A stretch of 64,000 nt of DNA from Vitrella brassicaformis (GCA_001179505.1 CDMY01000413.1:19558-83557), one strand, 5' to 3'. Shown: positions 1 through 12,597, numbered from the stretch's first letter. Notes: a model not told the origin generated them from the sequence alone. A program made the numbers and translations.

Positions 1-538
1 CAAGGCCATGGACATTGTCGACGACCACTCGCCCCATGTCCTGGACCAGCCCATAGTCGACCCTGGGGCCCCCGCCCTCCCCCTCCCCCTACGCCCAACC
101 AATGGCAAGAACCGCGCCGCCCAGGCGGACGAATGGGAGATCGACGAGGTGGCGGCCATCCTTGCCAAGGGGCCGATGAAGATCCGGCGCAACGCCCCTG
201 ACTTCCTCTCCAAGGCTTCGCAGAAGAAGCGGGAACACGAGAGGCGGAAGATGTTCCGGGAAGGCAAGCTCAGCGGCCTCGCTGAGACGGAAACGATGCA
301 GGAGAGCACGGTGTGTGAGTGTGTGTGGGAGATAGAGGGGGAGAGGGACTTTAATGGTGAGAGTGAGGTGAGGACGGTGGGGTGTCAGTTCGGTCGGCCG
401 ATGAGTGGTGTGGATGGGTGTGGGGTGCCGGGAGATGAGCTGGACAGCCCTGCGTCGAGCAGCAGTGGGTGCGGCACCGACACAGGTAGTGGCTCGACCC
501 GCACCAAGGCGGGGGGGACAGAAGGGGAGGAGTTTTGA
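1..538 (+). CDS. C-terminal exon of unidentified protein (5' partial possible)
   Basis: The frame is open from base 2 to a TGA at 536-538. An ATG at 8 sits in a good start context (GGCCATGG), but the frame runs off the left edge, so this may be the last exon of a longer gene. The translation from that ATG is 176 residues. The first half uses G/C-ending codons and carries a charged helix-like stretch (residues about 40-95) rich in Lys, Arg and Glu. The second half is Gly/Ser/Thr-rich low complexity and ends acidic. I see no recognisable domain, signal peptide or membrane segment. No function is assigned. The left-hand neighbour is outside the window. Confidence 0.5.
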   Translation, partial: KAMDIVDDHSPHVLDQPIVDPGAPALPLPLRPTNGKNRAAQADEWEIDEVAAILAKGPMKIRRNAPDFLSKASQKKREHERRKMFREGKLSGLAETETMQESTVCECVWEIEGERDFNGESEVRTVGCQFGRPMSGVDGCGVPGDELDSPASSSSGCGTDTGSGSTRTKAGGTEGEEF

Positions 539-1132
539 CGCCATATATTGACTACTACGTGTGAGGTGTGTGTTCGGGGTGAATCTGTACAGCGTGATGG
601 CATGTGTGATAGACAGACATCTGTGCCGTGCGTGCAATACGTGTGTCGACCGTTCGACCAGGGACTCGGAGAAATCAATCTTGCATCGCATCGTGTGTGT
701 CTATACAAAGACCTCATGCAAACCAAACCCTCATTGTATTACCTCCCGTCCTCTCCTCCCGCCCGCCCGCCCTGCCTTGCTGGGAAGGTGGGCAGGGGTT
801 GGATAAAGAACAGTGTGGTCTTGTCGCGGTCATGAAGAAGCCCTCCTTGACTTGACGATGTGCAGCACAGACAACCGCTTCCAGTCAGTCGTGATACGCA
901 TCCATCGTCCACAAGCGATTCTCAAGATGGCGGTTGAGTTGACTTACAAGACCTCGGACCATACCATTTCACTTGTCTTGCTTGAGAACACTGTGGTTGA
1001 CCTGAAGAGCACCACAGACAAATCGGACGGGAGGATGAGATGAAGCACAGAAGGGGACGGACAGGCGTACACACATCACATTCACAGATGCAGATCGGTA
1101 GGCTAGGCAGGTGTCACTCTCTGCACCGCGTC
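539..1132. other. Intergenic, no gene seen
   Basis: This lies between the stop of the left-edge gene and the stop of eIF3h, so it should hold two convergent 3' regions. The open frames are short, overlap on several strands and lack coding-like codon use. No RNA gene or repeat was recognised. Confidence 0.5.
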
Positions 1133-2698
1133 TCACTCACTCACCACAAACAGTTTGCCCATGCTTTCCTCCGAGTATGTGTTGATGTCGCGGCAGTAGT
1201 TCTGAATCTGACTCGAGATCAGCAGGCTGTCCATCGGATTGTACTGCAGTGCACACACACATCCATCCATCCACCCGCTGTCGACCTCTCTGTGTGTCTG
1301 TCCTCCCCACCACACTGACTGACCCTTCTGTCCATGTAAGGTCTTGGTTGCCTCTTGTCGAGGAATTGTCGCTTCGACTCCTCGGAGGCCAAATCGTCCA
1401 GACAGTCTATCAACGCAGACCTACACACCACACACACACAACACACACACAAGCATCCCATGGTACGGTGTGAGGTCTCTCCTTCTCTCCCCGTGTGTGT
1501 TGTGTGTGTGTTGTGTGTGTGTACTCACAGGTTTTTCTGCATGTAGGCTGAGTTGTCGAAGTCGAGTGTGTCTAGGTCGACGGATGACTGGAAGGGGTCG
1601 CCCAGGACGTTGTCGACCAGGAAGGCCTCCACCAGCAGCGGGTTGTTGATCGACAGCGGCACCTCCTCCAGCAAATTGTCGCACTGCAGCTGCTGCAAAT
1701 TCATGCCACTATTGGACACACACACAAAGACAAACAAAGACACCCATGGAGCGAATGACACACTGGAGATCCTGCCGTGTGTGTGTTGTCCTCTTTATGT
1801 CTTCCTTACAGAGGCTGCCCGCGTTGGTTGGCTTCCTTCCGCCGCTTGACCAGCTCATCGGTCACGCGGAAAGCCTTCACACACACACACACACACACGT
1901 GCCGACAGTCATAGCAAGCCAAGCGGCTGTGTGTCGGCTGTGTGGTCGGGTGGGACATTCATTAATGAATACCCACCCTGAATGCGAGTCTGCCTATGGC
2001 GTTCTGCAGCGGGTCGAAGACGAGCACCACACACTTGTCGTTGATTTTCTCCTGGTAGCCGATCTGCTCCTCCAGCAGCCGCTCCGTCAGGAAGTGGGAC
2101 AGGTAGGTGCTCGTGTACCAACCCACCGTGTTGGCATCAACATTCACCTTAATTTCACAACACACAACACACATCCAATCCAAACAATGGCTGGGCTGCC
2201 CGCCTGTCTGTCTGTTTCCTCGGTGGCTGTGTGACGTGACCCCACCCCTCATTACTTAAGAGTGCCGACTGACTGACCTCTCTGAGTGCCTTCATCATCT
2301 CGAGAGAGTACTGGCTGTCCTGTGTGGTGTCGCCGCTCTCGATGTTCCTCTCTGGGGTGGCGAAGCTGTGGGTGACCTGCAGCACGGCTCCCACGTCCAG
2401 ACCCATCAGCTTGCCGCTCGCACCCGTCTGGTCACGCGCATGCTTCATTATCTTCAATATCACCTGAGGGAGGGAACGAACGGACAGCCGCACAACACAC
2501 CACACATACAGACCAACACACACACACACAGACATTAGCAGGGAGGGATCTGTCACGGTGCAGCTGCCTTCCCCCATCCGTCTACGTGTTGATCATCGTG
2601 CATCCCTTGTGCCACGTGCCCAGTCGGCTCACCAGTGCGTCGACCTCCACCCGCTGCAGACCTTGGCTGCGGTCTTGACGGGACAGCTCACGCGACAT
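1133..2698 (-). CDS. EIF3H: Eukaryotic translation initiation factor 3 subunit H (MPN domain)
   Basis: Subunit of the eIF3 complex, which loads mRNA and initiator tRNA on the 40S ribosome in the cytosol. Seven exons on the minus strand: 2633-2698, 2278-2463, 1977-2147, 1810-1874, 1529-1708, 1324-1420, 1133-1243; all phases join to give 291 residues (animal eIF3h is about 350). The non-catalytic MPN domain fills roughly residues 18-150. A VILKIMKHA start of the domain, a LREVNVDANTVGWYTSTY segment across exons 2-3 and the C-terminal MDSLLISSQIQNYCRDI signature (from residue 259) match eIF3h rather than the related eIF3f, Rpn11 or CSN5. The metalloprotease JAMM motif is absent, as expected for eIF3h. 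The start was chosen because it is the first ATG upstream of the MPN domain. Introns carry (TG)n in the sense direction. It is head to head with the transporter gene at 2888. Confidence 0.93.
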
Positions 2699-2887
2699 TC
2701 TGCCTGACCAGATTACGCGCGAGGGGGTCAGGGGAAGAGATTCGCCTCTAAGCTCGCAGCTAAGCTCGCAGGCGTTTGTGAGAGCTGTACGCTGCCCCGT
2801 GGCCTGTGGTGCAGTCCGCTTCTCCAGCCCCGGCCACATCGCCCTGTGTGTTGAAGGCTCTGCAAAGGCAGATCACTTGAAGTGGCA
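2699..2887. promoter_or_regulatory. Shared divergent promoter region (eIF3h / BT1 transporter)
   Basis: Only 189 bp separate the two start codons, which point away from each other. The promoters and 5' leaders of both genes must lie here or overlap the genes. No TATA box was recognised; the assignment rests on geometry alone. Confidence 0.4.
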
Positions 2888-5840
2888 ATGGCGGAGGTGA
2901 GCCACTCGGTGAGCCACTCGGCCATTCCTGCAGAGGTGCTGGGCGCCCCGTCGCTGCCCGACTCGCTGCCGTCGACCGAAACGCTCGGCAAGGCCACGGC
3001 GCGGCAACGGAGGTCCCGCGCGTCGCTGCTGCGGTCGGGGTGGGAGGCCGGCGGCCAGGCGGTGCTGCAGTGCGGGGGCAAGTTCTACACACGGCTGAGG
3101 AAAGAATATGGCACTGAGTTCCTCATGCTGCTCTCTAACGTTTGCCTGGGCGTCAAGGGCATCATCTACCAGGTGGGGCCGACTGGACAGTCGGCCGAGG
3201 CGCGGCGCACAGAGACCGTGTCGGACATGTGCCGTATGTATTGTGGGTTGTGTGTTTCAGTACTTGATGACGGTTGGGCTGCCCTACTTCAAGTGGCTTG
3301 GTCTGGATGGCGTCAAGTACCAGACCAACTTCACCATTGCCTGGACGCCCTGGGCCATGAAGGGTGGGTCGGTGCGAAAAAGCCGACAGAGCATCCAACC
3401 AACTAGACTGACTCTTCGTGTGTGTGGTTGTGCAGGCATTTTCGCCTCGCTGACAGACGCGTGGCCCATCGGTGGCTATCACGCAAAGTGGTACATGTTC
3501 ATCGCCAATGTGCTGGGCGTCGCCGGCCTCCTCGGACTTGCCGTGTTGCCGAGAGAAAGTATGTATGTCGCAGCTTTAAAGCGTGGCTAGCTATCGATAG
3601 CAGACAGACAAGGCAAGACGTCTGTCTGTGTGTGTGGTTTGTGTCTGTTGTGTCCTTCCTTTGTGTGTGTGTGTGCAGCTGCGAGGACGCACGTGTGGAT
3701 AGTGGGCGCGTTCTTCTTCATGGCGCAGGTGCAGGTGGCCGTCCAAGACATGCTTCTCGATGGTGAGTGAGCCTGGGAGGGAGGCAGTGACGCAATGCAA
3801 TGGGGACCAAAGGCAGTCAATCTGTGCACGCCACGCCGTGTGTGTTTGCAGGCAAGTACACGGAACTGATGGCCATCTCGGGCCGAGGGTAGGAAGGAAC
3901 CGCACCCCCCACCCAGCCCCCCACCACGACAACCAAGCGCAAACCCCCTTCCCTCCCTCCCTCCCTCCCTCCCTCGCATCGTTGTGTCCATTTGTCAGGA
4001 ATGAGATCGTGACGTACGTGTGGTTCATGAGCACGGTGGGCAACATGATGGCGAGCGCCACTGTGGGGCCCATCAGCGACTCGGTTGGGCCGGGGCTGGT
4101 CTTCTGGATCGCACTACCCATCGCACTCCAGACGGCATACCCCATACTAAGGGGATGGATGCCAGAGGAGAGAGTCCCCCCACCCAACGGATCGAAACTG
4201 CAAGTAGGGAGGGGCGGGCACACAAACAGATAAACAGACGAATGGCTGATTCTGTTACACACGTGTGTCTGTGTGTGTGTGTGTGTGTGTCTCACAGGTA
4301 GCGAAGGTGAAGTCTGAGTGGCGGACATTCGCCATGGGCTGCAGCACAGGCGTGGCTGCGCTGGGGCTGGCCATCGTCGGTGAGACTGACACGCACACAC
4401 ACACAGACATATTTGCAGATGGAGACGAGTGCAATGGTCTGGTGGGGTGGCCATGTGTGCAGGTGCGGCGTTCTCCCCCTTTGTGCAGCTGGTGTACACG
4501 CTAAGTGTGTCAGTGGTCGTATCGATTCTCTCGTGCTTCCTCTGCAAGAGGGAACAGGCCACAACCAACCTCTACTTCCTGCTATCAGGTAAACAATCAC
4601 ATCCACACCCGCTGCAGCTGCACCTGGCTGGTGCTTCCTTGATAAACGTGTCTCAGTGTCGCTGTATGTCCAAATCCCCGGGGCGATCGACTTCTGGTAC
4701 ACGGCCGACCCGTCCTGTGTGGCGGACGGGCCTCACTTCGACTTCACCTACTACCAGACAGTCTCGCAGCTGGTGGGCAACGTGGCGCAGGTGGCCGGCA
4801 TCGTCCTCTTCCAGCTGTGCGTGAGGAACTGGCGATTCCGGACGGCCTTCTGGGTCACCACCGTTGTGCGGATCGTGGCCTCGTGCGTGGACCTGCTCAT
4901 CATCCAGAGGGTCAATGTCCGCTTCGGCCTCCCTGACAAGGCCGCGTTTATCCTGTAAGTGACCAGACCACCTGGTGGGGTGGCTGCGAGGGTTGTCATG
5001 CGTCCGTCCCATCTGTCTGTCCTTCTGGCTGTGTGTAAATGAATGTATTTCAGTGGCGATGCGATGATCCTCAACCTTGCGCAGATGCTTGATCTGATGC
5101 CCGCCATCCTGCTGACGTCCAGGCTGACGTCGCCCGCCATGGCCACCACCTCATTTGCCGTCCTCGCAGGGTTCTTCAACTTTGGCATGAACGCGTCACG
5201 CGCCCTCGGCACCTTCATGATCGACTGGTTCGGCGTCAAGACGGCCGAAAGCGTACGCTAGCATGTTGATGCACTCATATACCCTCCCTCATCTGACTGC
5301 CGGACGGACCCAACGCCTGCAATGGTTGGCCTCGTGTTGTGTTGTGTGTAGCACACTGGCGTGGGTGCGTCAGCCGAGGAGTGCGACTTCAGCAACCTCT
5401 CCTGGCTCGTGCTGGTGGCGCACATCATCCTCCCGGCCCTGTCCATCCCCCTAGCTTTCTTCCTGATCCCCGACCTGCCCATCAACGGCCCCTTAGAGAC
5501 ACAACACGCGTCCGCCTCACGGCAACTCTCGGCGAGCAGCCTGGCCGACGAGGACACCATGGCGGGGGGCGGGCTGGACGAAACCGACGACCAGTATACA
5601 GACGAGGAGAGCACCACCGCTGCTGCTGCTGCTGCTGTTGCCGGAAAGCGGACCAGTGATGAGCCGACAGCGCGTCAGAATGAGCAGCACCACGAGACGG
5701 CGCCGACCGTGTTGGCGATAGAGATGGAGGAGATGGCGCTGCGTGTGCCGATGGGGCTGTGTGTGGGGTCGTCGTCAGTGATGCCGCGGACGCCACGGAT
5801 GGCCACTGAGGAGGGGGGCGATCGGGGTGCGGGGGACTGA
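2888..5840 (+). CDS. Folate-biopterin transporter family protein (BT1/FBT, MFS)
   Basis: Polytopic carrier of the BT1 family, which moves folates or pterins across plasma or plastid membranes in kinetoplastids, apicomplexans, algae and plants. Eleven exons: 2888-3172, 3261-3363, 3436-3558, 3679-3762, 3852-3888, 3999-4203, 4298-4379, 4463-4588, 4657-4954, 5054-5252, 5352-5840; phases join to 676 residues. Family marks are the early TVGLPYFKWLGLDG loop, WTPWAMKGIFASLTDAWPIGGY (split by an intron), VAVQDMLLDGKYTE and IPGAIDFWYTADPSC. About twelve hydrophobic segments are visible up to residue 560. The tail (from about 555) is acidic, Ser/Thr-rich and carries an alanine run encoded by (GCT)n near 5617-5640. 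The ATG at 2888 was taken because an in-frame upstream codon at 2882 is GTG. The substrate cannot be told from sequence. Confidence 0.9.
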
Positions 5841-6404
5841 ACACGTGAGGGCAAGTGTTTTTCTCTTGCAAAGCCTCACGTTTCGTTTTTGTGTGTAGAG
5901 AGAAGTGTGTATTGTGATGTGGATATACATACGTGTAAGTGTACAGTCGTGTGACTTTGTGCGGTGAGTGAGATGTCTGGTGGTGACGTGCGACGGTGTG
6001 TGGGGACACGATGGATGCCAACGTGTTCATCGCCAACGCGGCCCATGCGCTGTTGGAGAAGGAGGGGTGGAAGGGTCGGGGATTCAGTCATGTGTCTGGA
6101 TGGATTTGCTCGCTTTTTGTCTGTGCGCGGTAGCTGTGTGGCTTGGCAGGCAGGCATGTTTTGTCAGCGCCGTTGAGCGTTTCACGTGCCTGTCGATATG
6201 TTTCTATCTGTAGACGCGTGGCTGGCTGAGATATGGCAGAGTCCCATAGGATGGAGAAGGGACATACCGGGCGAGGCTTCCAGACGCCATTATTTCGGCT
6301 GCATGCCCACAATTCTGGGCGATCTGTCTGTAACAACACGCATGGGAGCTGCATCGTCCTTCAGCTCTGCTCGGTGACTGCAGAGTCAAAGCATCGGAAG
6401 ATCC
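5841..6404. other. Intergenic, no gene seen
   Basis: It holds the 3' region of the transporter gene and the promoter and leader of the TCAB1 gene. Open frames here overlap in several frames with no coding signature. No repeat longer than short TG runs was noticed. Confidence 0.5.
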
Positions 6405-8307
6405 ATGGACACCGGCGCCTGTTCAGCGACTTTGCTTCAAGAGGCCTCCGACGAGTACGCGAGTGGCATGCTTGTGGACTCCCAGAGCTCCGATGTAGCC
6501 AATAACAATTACATCAAGGCTGCCAAGATCGCTCCCGATGGGTCATCGGTTCTCTCTGCCTCGGAAGACACACTTCTGCGGCTGTATGCGCTGGACCAAG
6601 GCAAGCCGTCCATTACTGATATGTTGCCGCAGAGAGCAGGGAAAGTCATGACCACCTTTGTCTGTCATGCAGAGGCGCTCAATGCCGAGAGGGAGCGGCG
6701 AGCAACAGCTGGTGGCTCAGACGCCAAAGCTGCTGCGCTGCGGCCGTGGACTTGTGCCTATGAGGGCGAGTGCATCTTTGACTTCGCGTGGTACGCAGAG
6801 GAACGAACGAGCACGGTGCGCACCGAATGATTGTGGTTGTGTCTGGTCTGCAGGTATCCCCTGTTTGCGGCCGATGATCTCAGCTCAGCGTGCTTTGCGT
6901 CCACTTCACGAGGCCATCCTGTAGGATAGGAGGGAGGATTGAAGAACCGACACACAACTCTGACTGACGACCATGTGCTGTGCTGTGCATGCCTTGCCTT
7001 TTGTCAATCAATGGCCTGCGTCAGATTCATCTGTTCAACGCCTTGGATGGCTCTCTGCGGACATCCTATCTGCCCTACAATGCATTCAGCCACGAGCCAG
7101 AAACAGCCCTCTCCCTGGCATTCCATCCCCAAGGGCAGGTGCTCTTCGCCGGCTCACGGAGCTGCGTCAAGGTCTTCGACGTCATGAGGCCCGGAACACA
7201 GATTGAGGTGGGTCTCCGTGACACACCGAAGATCGTTGGTCGGAGAGCTTCAATGGGGTGTTTGGTGTATGTGTATCAATCACTCGTCAGGATCGGCTGC
7301 TGGCCACACGGCGGAAGGCTGAGGGACAGCGCGGCCTCGTCTCGTGCTTTGCTTTCCCCACTGCCCCCTCATCGGCTGACGAGAAGCTCTACGCCGTCGG
7401 CACATACAGTAAAACGGTGTGCATCTACAGCGAGGAGCATCAGGGAGCCCGGCAGCCCGTGTGCTGGCTTGAGGACGCCGACCAGCCGATGGGGGGCGTC
7501 ACGCAACTGGCCTGGGTCGGGGACCATCATGTCGTCAGCGGCCACCGGCAGGACCGATGCATGAGGCTTTGGGTAAGGATCGATCGGGACACATGTGGCC
7601 GATAGGGAAGCACGTATGTGTGTGTGTGTTGTCTTGTGCTGGTTGGTTTGTTGGTGTTGTTGGTTTCTCAGGATCTTCGCAAGCCGGAGGCCGTGCTGCG
7701 TCGGTTCCCTCGTGTGACCACCACGTGTCAGCGCTTCCGGTTCGACGTGTGTGTGCGCAAGGGGCAGACTGTGGTCGCTACGGGAGATCTAAGCGGTCGT
7801 GTGTCCCTGTTCGATCTCAACACCGGCGAAACCATCAGCCGCTTCCAGGCCCATGCGCGAGCCGTGAGTGTCAAGTGACGACGGAGCACTCCACAACGCA
7901 TCGCATACATTATGTGTGTTGTGCATTTCTTCTTGGCGTTGTGTCAGTGCACAAGTGTGGGATTCCATCCCTCTGCGAACTATGTCGTCACGTCTTCCGG
8001 AGAACGGCTCTTCCCATCGTTGACGCACCTCGCCTCGAGGGACGACCAATCGGCCGCGGCCGCTGCAGAAGATGAGAATATGGCGGAGTCAGAGAGCGGG
8101 GAAGACGGCAGCCCTCCAGCGAAGAGGCAGCGACGGTCGACAGATGGGCCGCAGCCGGCAGAGGGCTCGAGTGCAGCATCACAGCCGCTCAACTGCATCC
8201 GGGTGTGGCAGATCCACTGGGGGGGAAGCGAACCACAGGAAGGCACGACGGTCACTGCAGAGAAAGACACTGCAGACGGAGAGACGGGCGGCGCGGCGTG
8301 TTCGTGA
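6405..8307 (+). CDS. WRAP53: Telomerase Cajal body protein 1 / WRAP53-like WD40 protein
   Basis: WD40 propeller protein that in animals binds the CAB box of scaRNAs and telomerase RNA and helps telomerase fold and localise in the nucleus. Six exons: 6405-6790, 6854-6920, 7025-7207, 7291-7572, 7672-7863, 7948-8307, giving 489 residues. Family marks run in the right order: AKIAPDGSSVLSASEDTLLRLY, CIFDFAWYPLF (split by intron 1), STSRGHPIHLFNALDG, YNAFSHEPETALSLAFHPQG, RRKAEGQRGLVSCFAF, MRLWDLRKPEAVLRRFPR, TTCQRFRFDV, and TSVGFHPSANYVVTSSGERLFP. This order is that of vertebrate TCAB1. A charged linker (about residues 395-440) splits the last blade, and LNCIRVWQIHWGG closes it. The start is the first ATG of the exon, in a good context. 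It implies an H/ACA-type telomerase or scaRNA pathway in this organism (inference). Confidence 0.9.
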
Positions 8308-8734
8308 CGTTCGTGAACGCGACGCCGATATTGTAGTTGTGGTAGATGGCGTTGGTTGGTTGGTTATTGTGTTTAACGAGACTCGTATCGTGGTCTTCCG
8401 CCTTCATTCTTCATGCGAGCTCAACCCTTCAGTCTTCGAAACCCTAGTGTTGCCTCAACAAACCCATTCTCCACCCCTCCTTCTACTTCACCTTTCTGCA
8501 TCAGCGCTTGTGCAGTCGCTGTTGGTGCGTTGCACTCTGTCCGATCTCCGATCAGATCAACTGTCCGTTCGTCCACCGTTCCATCGTCTTCCTCACTTCA
8601 GCAGCTTCTTCCGTTCTTCACAGGCCATTCTCTCCCCTGCTGAGTGCGCGATGGAGACGGCCTGATCCATGCTTCTTCCCTACTGACCCGGCGTGTGTGC
8701 TGTGTGGTGACAAGTTCCGACCGACGGCGGCAGC
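8308..8734. other. Intergenic, no gene seen
   Basis: A 427-bp spacer between tandem genes. It should hold the TCAB1 3' end and the promoter of the FAD enzyme. It is pyrimidine-rich near 8440-8640. No gene was recognised. Confidence 0.5.
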
Positions 8735-11699
8735 ATGATGAGAGCCTCTTATCGTCAGGGCTGCGCTTTATCGGCGTTTATCGTGGTCATTGTGTGCGGG
8801 CTGTTGGGTTTGAGTGCGGCTGCGGGTTTTGCTGACGGCTCCTACTCCTCCCCCGAGGCCACGCACCTCGTCCTGCATGAGGGAGAGGAGGCGCGACCAG
8901 ACGGTGAGTGGAGTGGCAACACACATACACACGAGGGGATAGATGTCCGTTGTTTCTTGTCGCCATGCATTCCATCCATCTTTCTATGCTTCCGTGTGTG
9001 CAGATGATGTTGGTGCCGGCCTTCAGGACCGCGTGTTGGAGTGTGACGTGGTGGTGGTCGGCGGTGGGTCGGCCGGCACATCGGCAGCTCTGGCTGCAGC
9101 GAGGAGTGGCGCCAAGACTGTCCTCATACAGTCCAGGTAAGAATCAATCCAGTGACTCAGTCATGCGCTGGACAGTATCCCCATTCCCTCTCTCTCTGAA
9201 CATCCCTGCTGCCTGGCTGGCTGCCTTTCTGCCTTTCTGCAGGGGTGTGTTGGGCGGCAACGCCTCATCCGAGTCCAAGCTGCACATGGTGGGTGCCGAC
9301 AAGGAGGGCGGGCGAGGCCACCTGATGAAGACCGAGGCCCGCGAGGGCGGCATCGTCGAGGAGTACACCGTCCGCAACTCGGTCGAGAACCCGCAGCGCA
9401 GCGTGGAGCTCCACGACCTCACCCTCTACAAGCTCTTCCGCGAGGAGCCCAACGTGCAACTGATCCTCAACGCACCCATGGTGTCGGCCGTCAAGGAGTG
9501 GGAGGAAGGCAGCGGCGGCTGGGTGGTCAAGCAGGTCACTGCTGAGAACCAGGAGGCACAGGTGCGATACATCGTCAAGGGCAAGGTCTTCATTGACGCC
9601 ACGGGGGACGGGAGGCTGGGAGCGGAGGCGCACGTGCCTTACATTATTGGTGAGGGGAGGAGACCGATGCGATGAGTGTCTCTCTGTAGGATGGTCGAGT
9701 CGAGGTGTGAAAGCACTTCTTGTTCTTTCTGTGTGTGTGCCTTAAAGGTCGCGAGTCGCGTAGCCACTTTGGTGAGAGTCTGGCTGAGGCGCGGTCGGAC
9801 AACGAGACGGAGGGCAGCTCCTTCGCCTTCACCTCACGTGACTACGGCCGACCGATGACATTCACAGCACCAGAGTGGTCAGTGAGACAGAACCCCCCCG
9901 GCCCCCTCCCTCTAAGGACTCCAAGCGATGCCACTTCTCTCTCCTCTGTCTCTCAGGGCGATGAAGTTCACATCGTCTGATTTCAAGTATCGTCCGATCC
10001 ACAGCGACATCCTGGACTACGGCTACTGGTGGATCGAGGTCGCCTGGCCATACAGCACCATACGCGACAACGAGGCCATCCGCGACAGGCTGCTCGAGGC
10101 CGTTCTCGGCATCTGGGACTACATCAAGAACAGCGGCAACTTCCCGGAGGCTGAGAACCTCGCACTCGACTGGATCGAGTGGTGGCCCTGCAAGAGGGAG
10201 GGCCGCCGGTTCCGTGGCCTGTACATCATGACGCAGAACGACATCCTCCCCGACCCCAAGCAGAAGCCCCCGCCCGCCCCGATGCTTTTCGATGACCGTG
10301 TGAGCTACGGTGGGTGGAATCTGGACCTGCACAACCCCAAGGGCATCTTCGACACATCGAGGCCGGCGTTCGCGTCTCACCGGCTGCCTTATCTGTACAG
10401 GTGAGGCAGTCCCACCCACACACAAACCCTCCCGCTCTCTGTGACTTTGTTGTGTGTCTGACGCGTGTGTGTGCAGCACTCCGTTGCGGTCGCTGATAGC
10501 CCAGAATGCGACCAACCTGATGCTGGCGGGCCGCCTGGCCTCCTTCAGCCACGTGGTTTTCGGCAGCCAGCGAGTCATGAAGACAGCCGCTGCAAGTGAG
10601 GAGTGACGCGCATGGCAGCAGACACACGTGCACGATGCTATGTCGTCTGTGTGCGTTGCAGTGGGTCAGGCGTCGGGCACAGGTGCAGCCTACTTCGCGC
10701 TCCACGGCATCCCCCCGGCGGACGTCGGCGGTCACCCCGACGGTGTGTGGAGCATCCAGCAGCAGCTGCTGCGGGACGACCAATACATCATCGGCATGTA
10801 CAACCAAGACCCTCGCGACCATGCTCTGCGCGCAGCGGCAGTCAAGGCGTCTTCTTTCGTCGCTAACGAGACCTTCGACGGACGCCCACAGCTGGTATGT
10901 GTGCTGGACAGGCACACGCAAACCAGGCGCAGCGGAAAAGGGCATCCGTGTGTGTGTGCAGGTGGTGTCTGGTCAGACGCGTGCTGTTCATGGCTATGGC
11001 GGTGCGGCCCCGTCTCAGCGGAAGGAGGGCGTGCAGCGTTGGGTGAGTGAAGCTCTGCCCGCGTGGATCGCACTCGAGTGGACCACACCCATCACAGACA
11101 TCGCACAGGTAAGGTAGCTGTCTTGTGTAGTGTAGCGTATATCTGTCCATCCATCCATCCATCCATCGGCACATTGGACGCCTGTCTCGTGTCAGGTTGA
11201 GCTGGTCTTTGACACCGGGATGCATCGCACGCTGATGCTGTCGATGATGCTTCGCGACCAGCACAAGATGGTGTGGGGCCGCCCGCAGCCAGAGACCGTC
11301 AGGGACTACTCCATCGAGGCGCGACTGGCGGCCGGTGCCGACGACCAGTGGCGCCAAGTCATAACCGTCCAGGGCAACTTCCAAAGGAAGCGAAGGCACA
11401 ACGTCGCACGGCAGATGGCGCAGATCGATCCACAAAAGGTCCGCCGTGGCGATACGAGCTGGTGTGGCACATGTGGCTTTGTGTGGAATGCCTGTGCGTC
11501 CGTCTGTTTGTGTGCGGATCGGATCTGTTAGGTTGGTGTGGAGTCCCTGCGGCTGGTGGTGAGTGCGACCAATGGCATCCCGCACGCACACGTCTTCGAG
11601 ATACGCGTGTACGGGAAGGACGGCCTCACCCCTTTCCCGGCCAAGCCGCAACCACAGCAGCAGCGGCCGAGAAGGGAGACCAAGCTATGGATGCGATAG
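8735..11699 (+). CDS. Secreted FAD-dependent oxidoreductase (FAD_oxidored family)
   Basis: Flavoenzyme of unknown substrate with an N-terminal Rossmann fold. Ten exons: 8735-8903, 9004-9136, 9243-9649, 9748-9877, 9957-10400, 10477-10595, 10662-10894, 10962-11108, 11196-11438, 11532-11699, giving 730 residues. A hydrophobic segment at residues 12-29 is a signal peptide or anchor. DVVVVGGGSAGTSAALAAA (GGGSAG at 76-81) is the dinucleotide-binding loop, followed by GVLGGNASSE, the mark of the FAD-dependent oxidoreductase family in which GGNA follows the first loop. VFIDATGDGRLGAEAHV is the second FAD contact, and LMLAGRLASFSHVVFGSQRV with MGQASGTGAAYFALHG is the C-terminal FAD motif. The last about 200 residues look like an appended beta domain. 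A second ATG at 8738 is equally possible. It probably acts outside the cell or in the secretory path. Bacterial relatives act on carbohydrates or related compounds, but no substrate is claimed. Confidence 0.85.
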
Positions 11700-12545
11700 C
11701 TGACATGGCTTAGAAGATGTCCTGCTGAATGAAGAAACGTGTACCCACCAATCGGGGGGGTCAAGACAGCAGTGGATGCTGCCGCCGTGTGACCGAATCG
11801 CCCCCTCACTGACTGCATTAGTTGTTCTTTTCTCGAAGTGTCGTTTAGTGGCATACGCCTGTGTGTACATGTGTGTGTGTGTCTGTCGGGCGTTGTCGGT
11901 ACCCGCCCGCCCCAATTCGACAAGCGTTTTTCTGGAGTGTGCGTGAGGAGAGGGGTGCGTTGTGTGTGCGTATAAAGCATGTGGGGATCATCAGCACTGC
12001 ATGGCATGAGCCATCGACGGCTCACGTCATGTATGTCATTTCTTCGAGTGCCCGTGGGTGAAGTGAGAAGTGCACGCAGCAGGTAGTGTTTGTGCGTCAA
12101 GGTCGGTACCTAAGGGAGTTTTCCTCATGACGCGGTGCGCGTCATTTTGCATGGTCGCTTGTTTCGTCTCCTGGCTATGACTGATGAGAGTTTTCGGCGC
12201 CTTCCTTTGCCTGCCGCCCGCACAGACACACACATGCGCGGCTTCTTCCGGGCGCTCTCTCATCGACCATGTCTGATTGTATATACCACACACGTACGTC
12301 AGGGGAGTCGGTCTGGCGCACACAGGTGCTGTGCATGTCGGTCTCTCTCTCCCTCTCCCTCTCCCTCTCCATCTGCGGGTGTGTGCGGTCTTGTGCTTGA
12401 GTGTTCGTGCGTGTCCGTGTGTGTCCGTGTGTGTGCGTGTGTGTGCGGGTGTGTGTGTGTGATACTTAAAGGGCCGGCCCTCGTCTGTCATGCAGGCTGC
12501 AGCAGGCATGACGAGGGTATGCCCGGCCGTATATGTGCGAGCGTG

Positions 12546-12597
12546 TGGCGGCGGATTCTATACTAGTTCTACACGGTTGACAAAATAATAACACTGT
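12546..12597 (+). repeat. Dispersed repeat, copy 1
   Basis: It shares ggcggcggattctatac and ttgacaaaataataacactgt with the copy near 21.0 kb. Here a 12-nt insertion separates the two blocks. It lies between genes. No open frame or terminal inverted repeat was found around it. Confidence 0.7.

Noticed and set aside
6250-6404. Short plus-strand frames before TCAB1
   Set aside because: They do not join the TCAB1 frame through plausible splice sites and have no coding signature.
12170-12205. ctgatgag core considered as a hammerhead ribozyme (also near 14100)
   Set aside because: The matching GAAA core and closing stems are missing.
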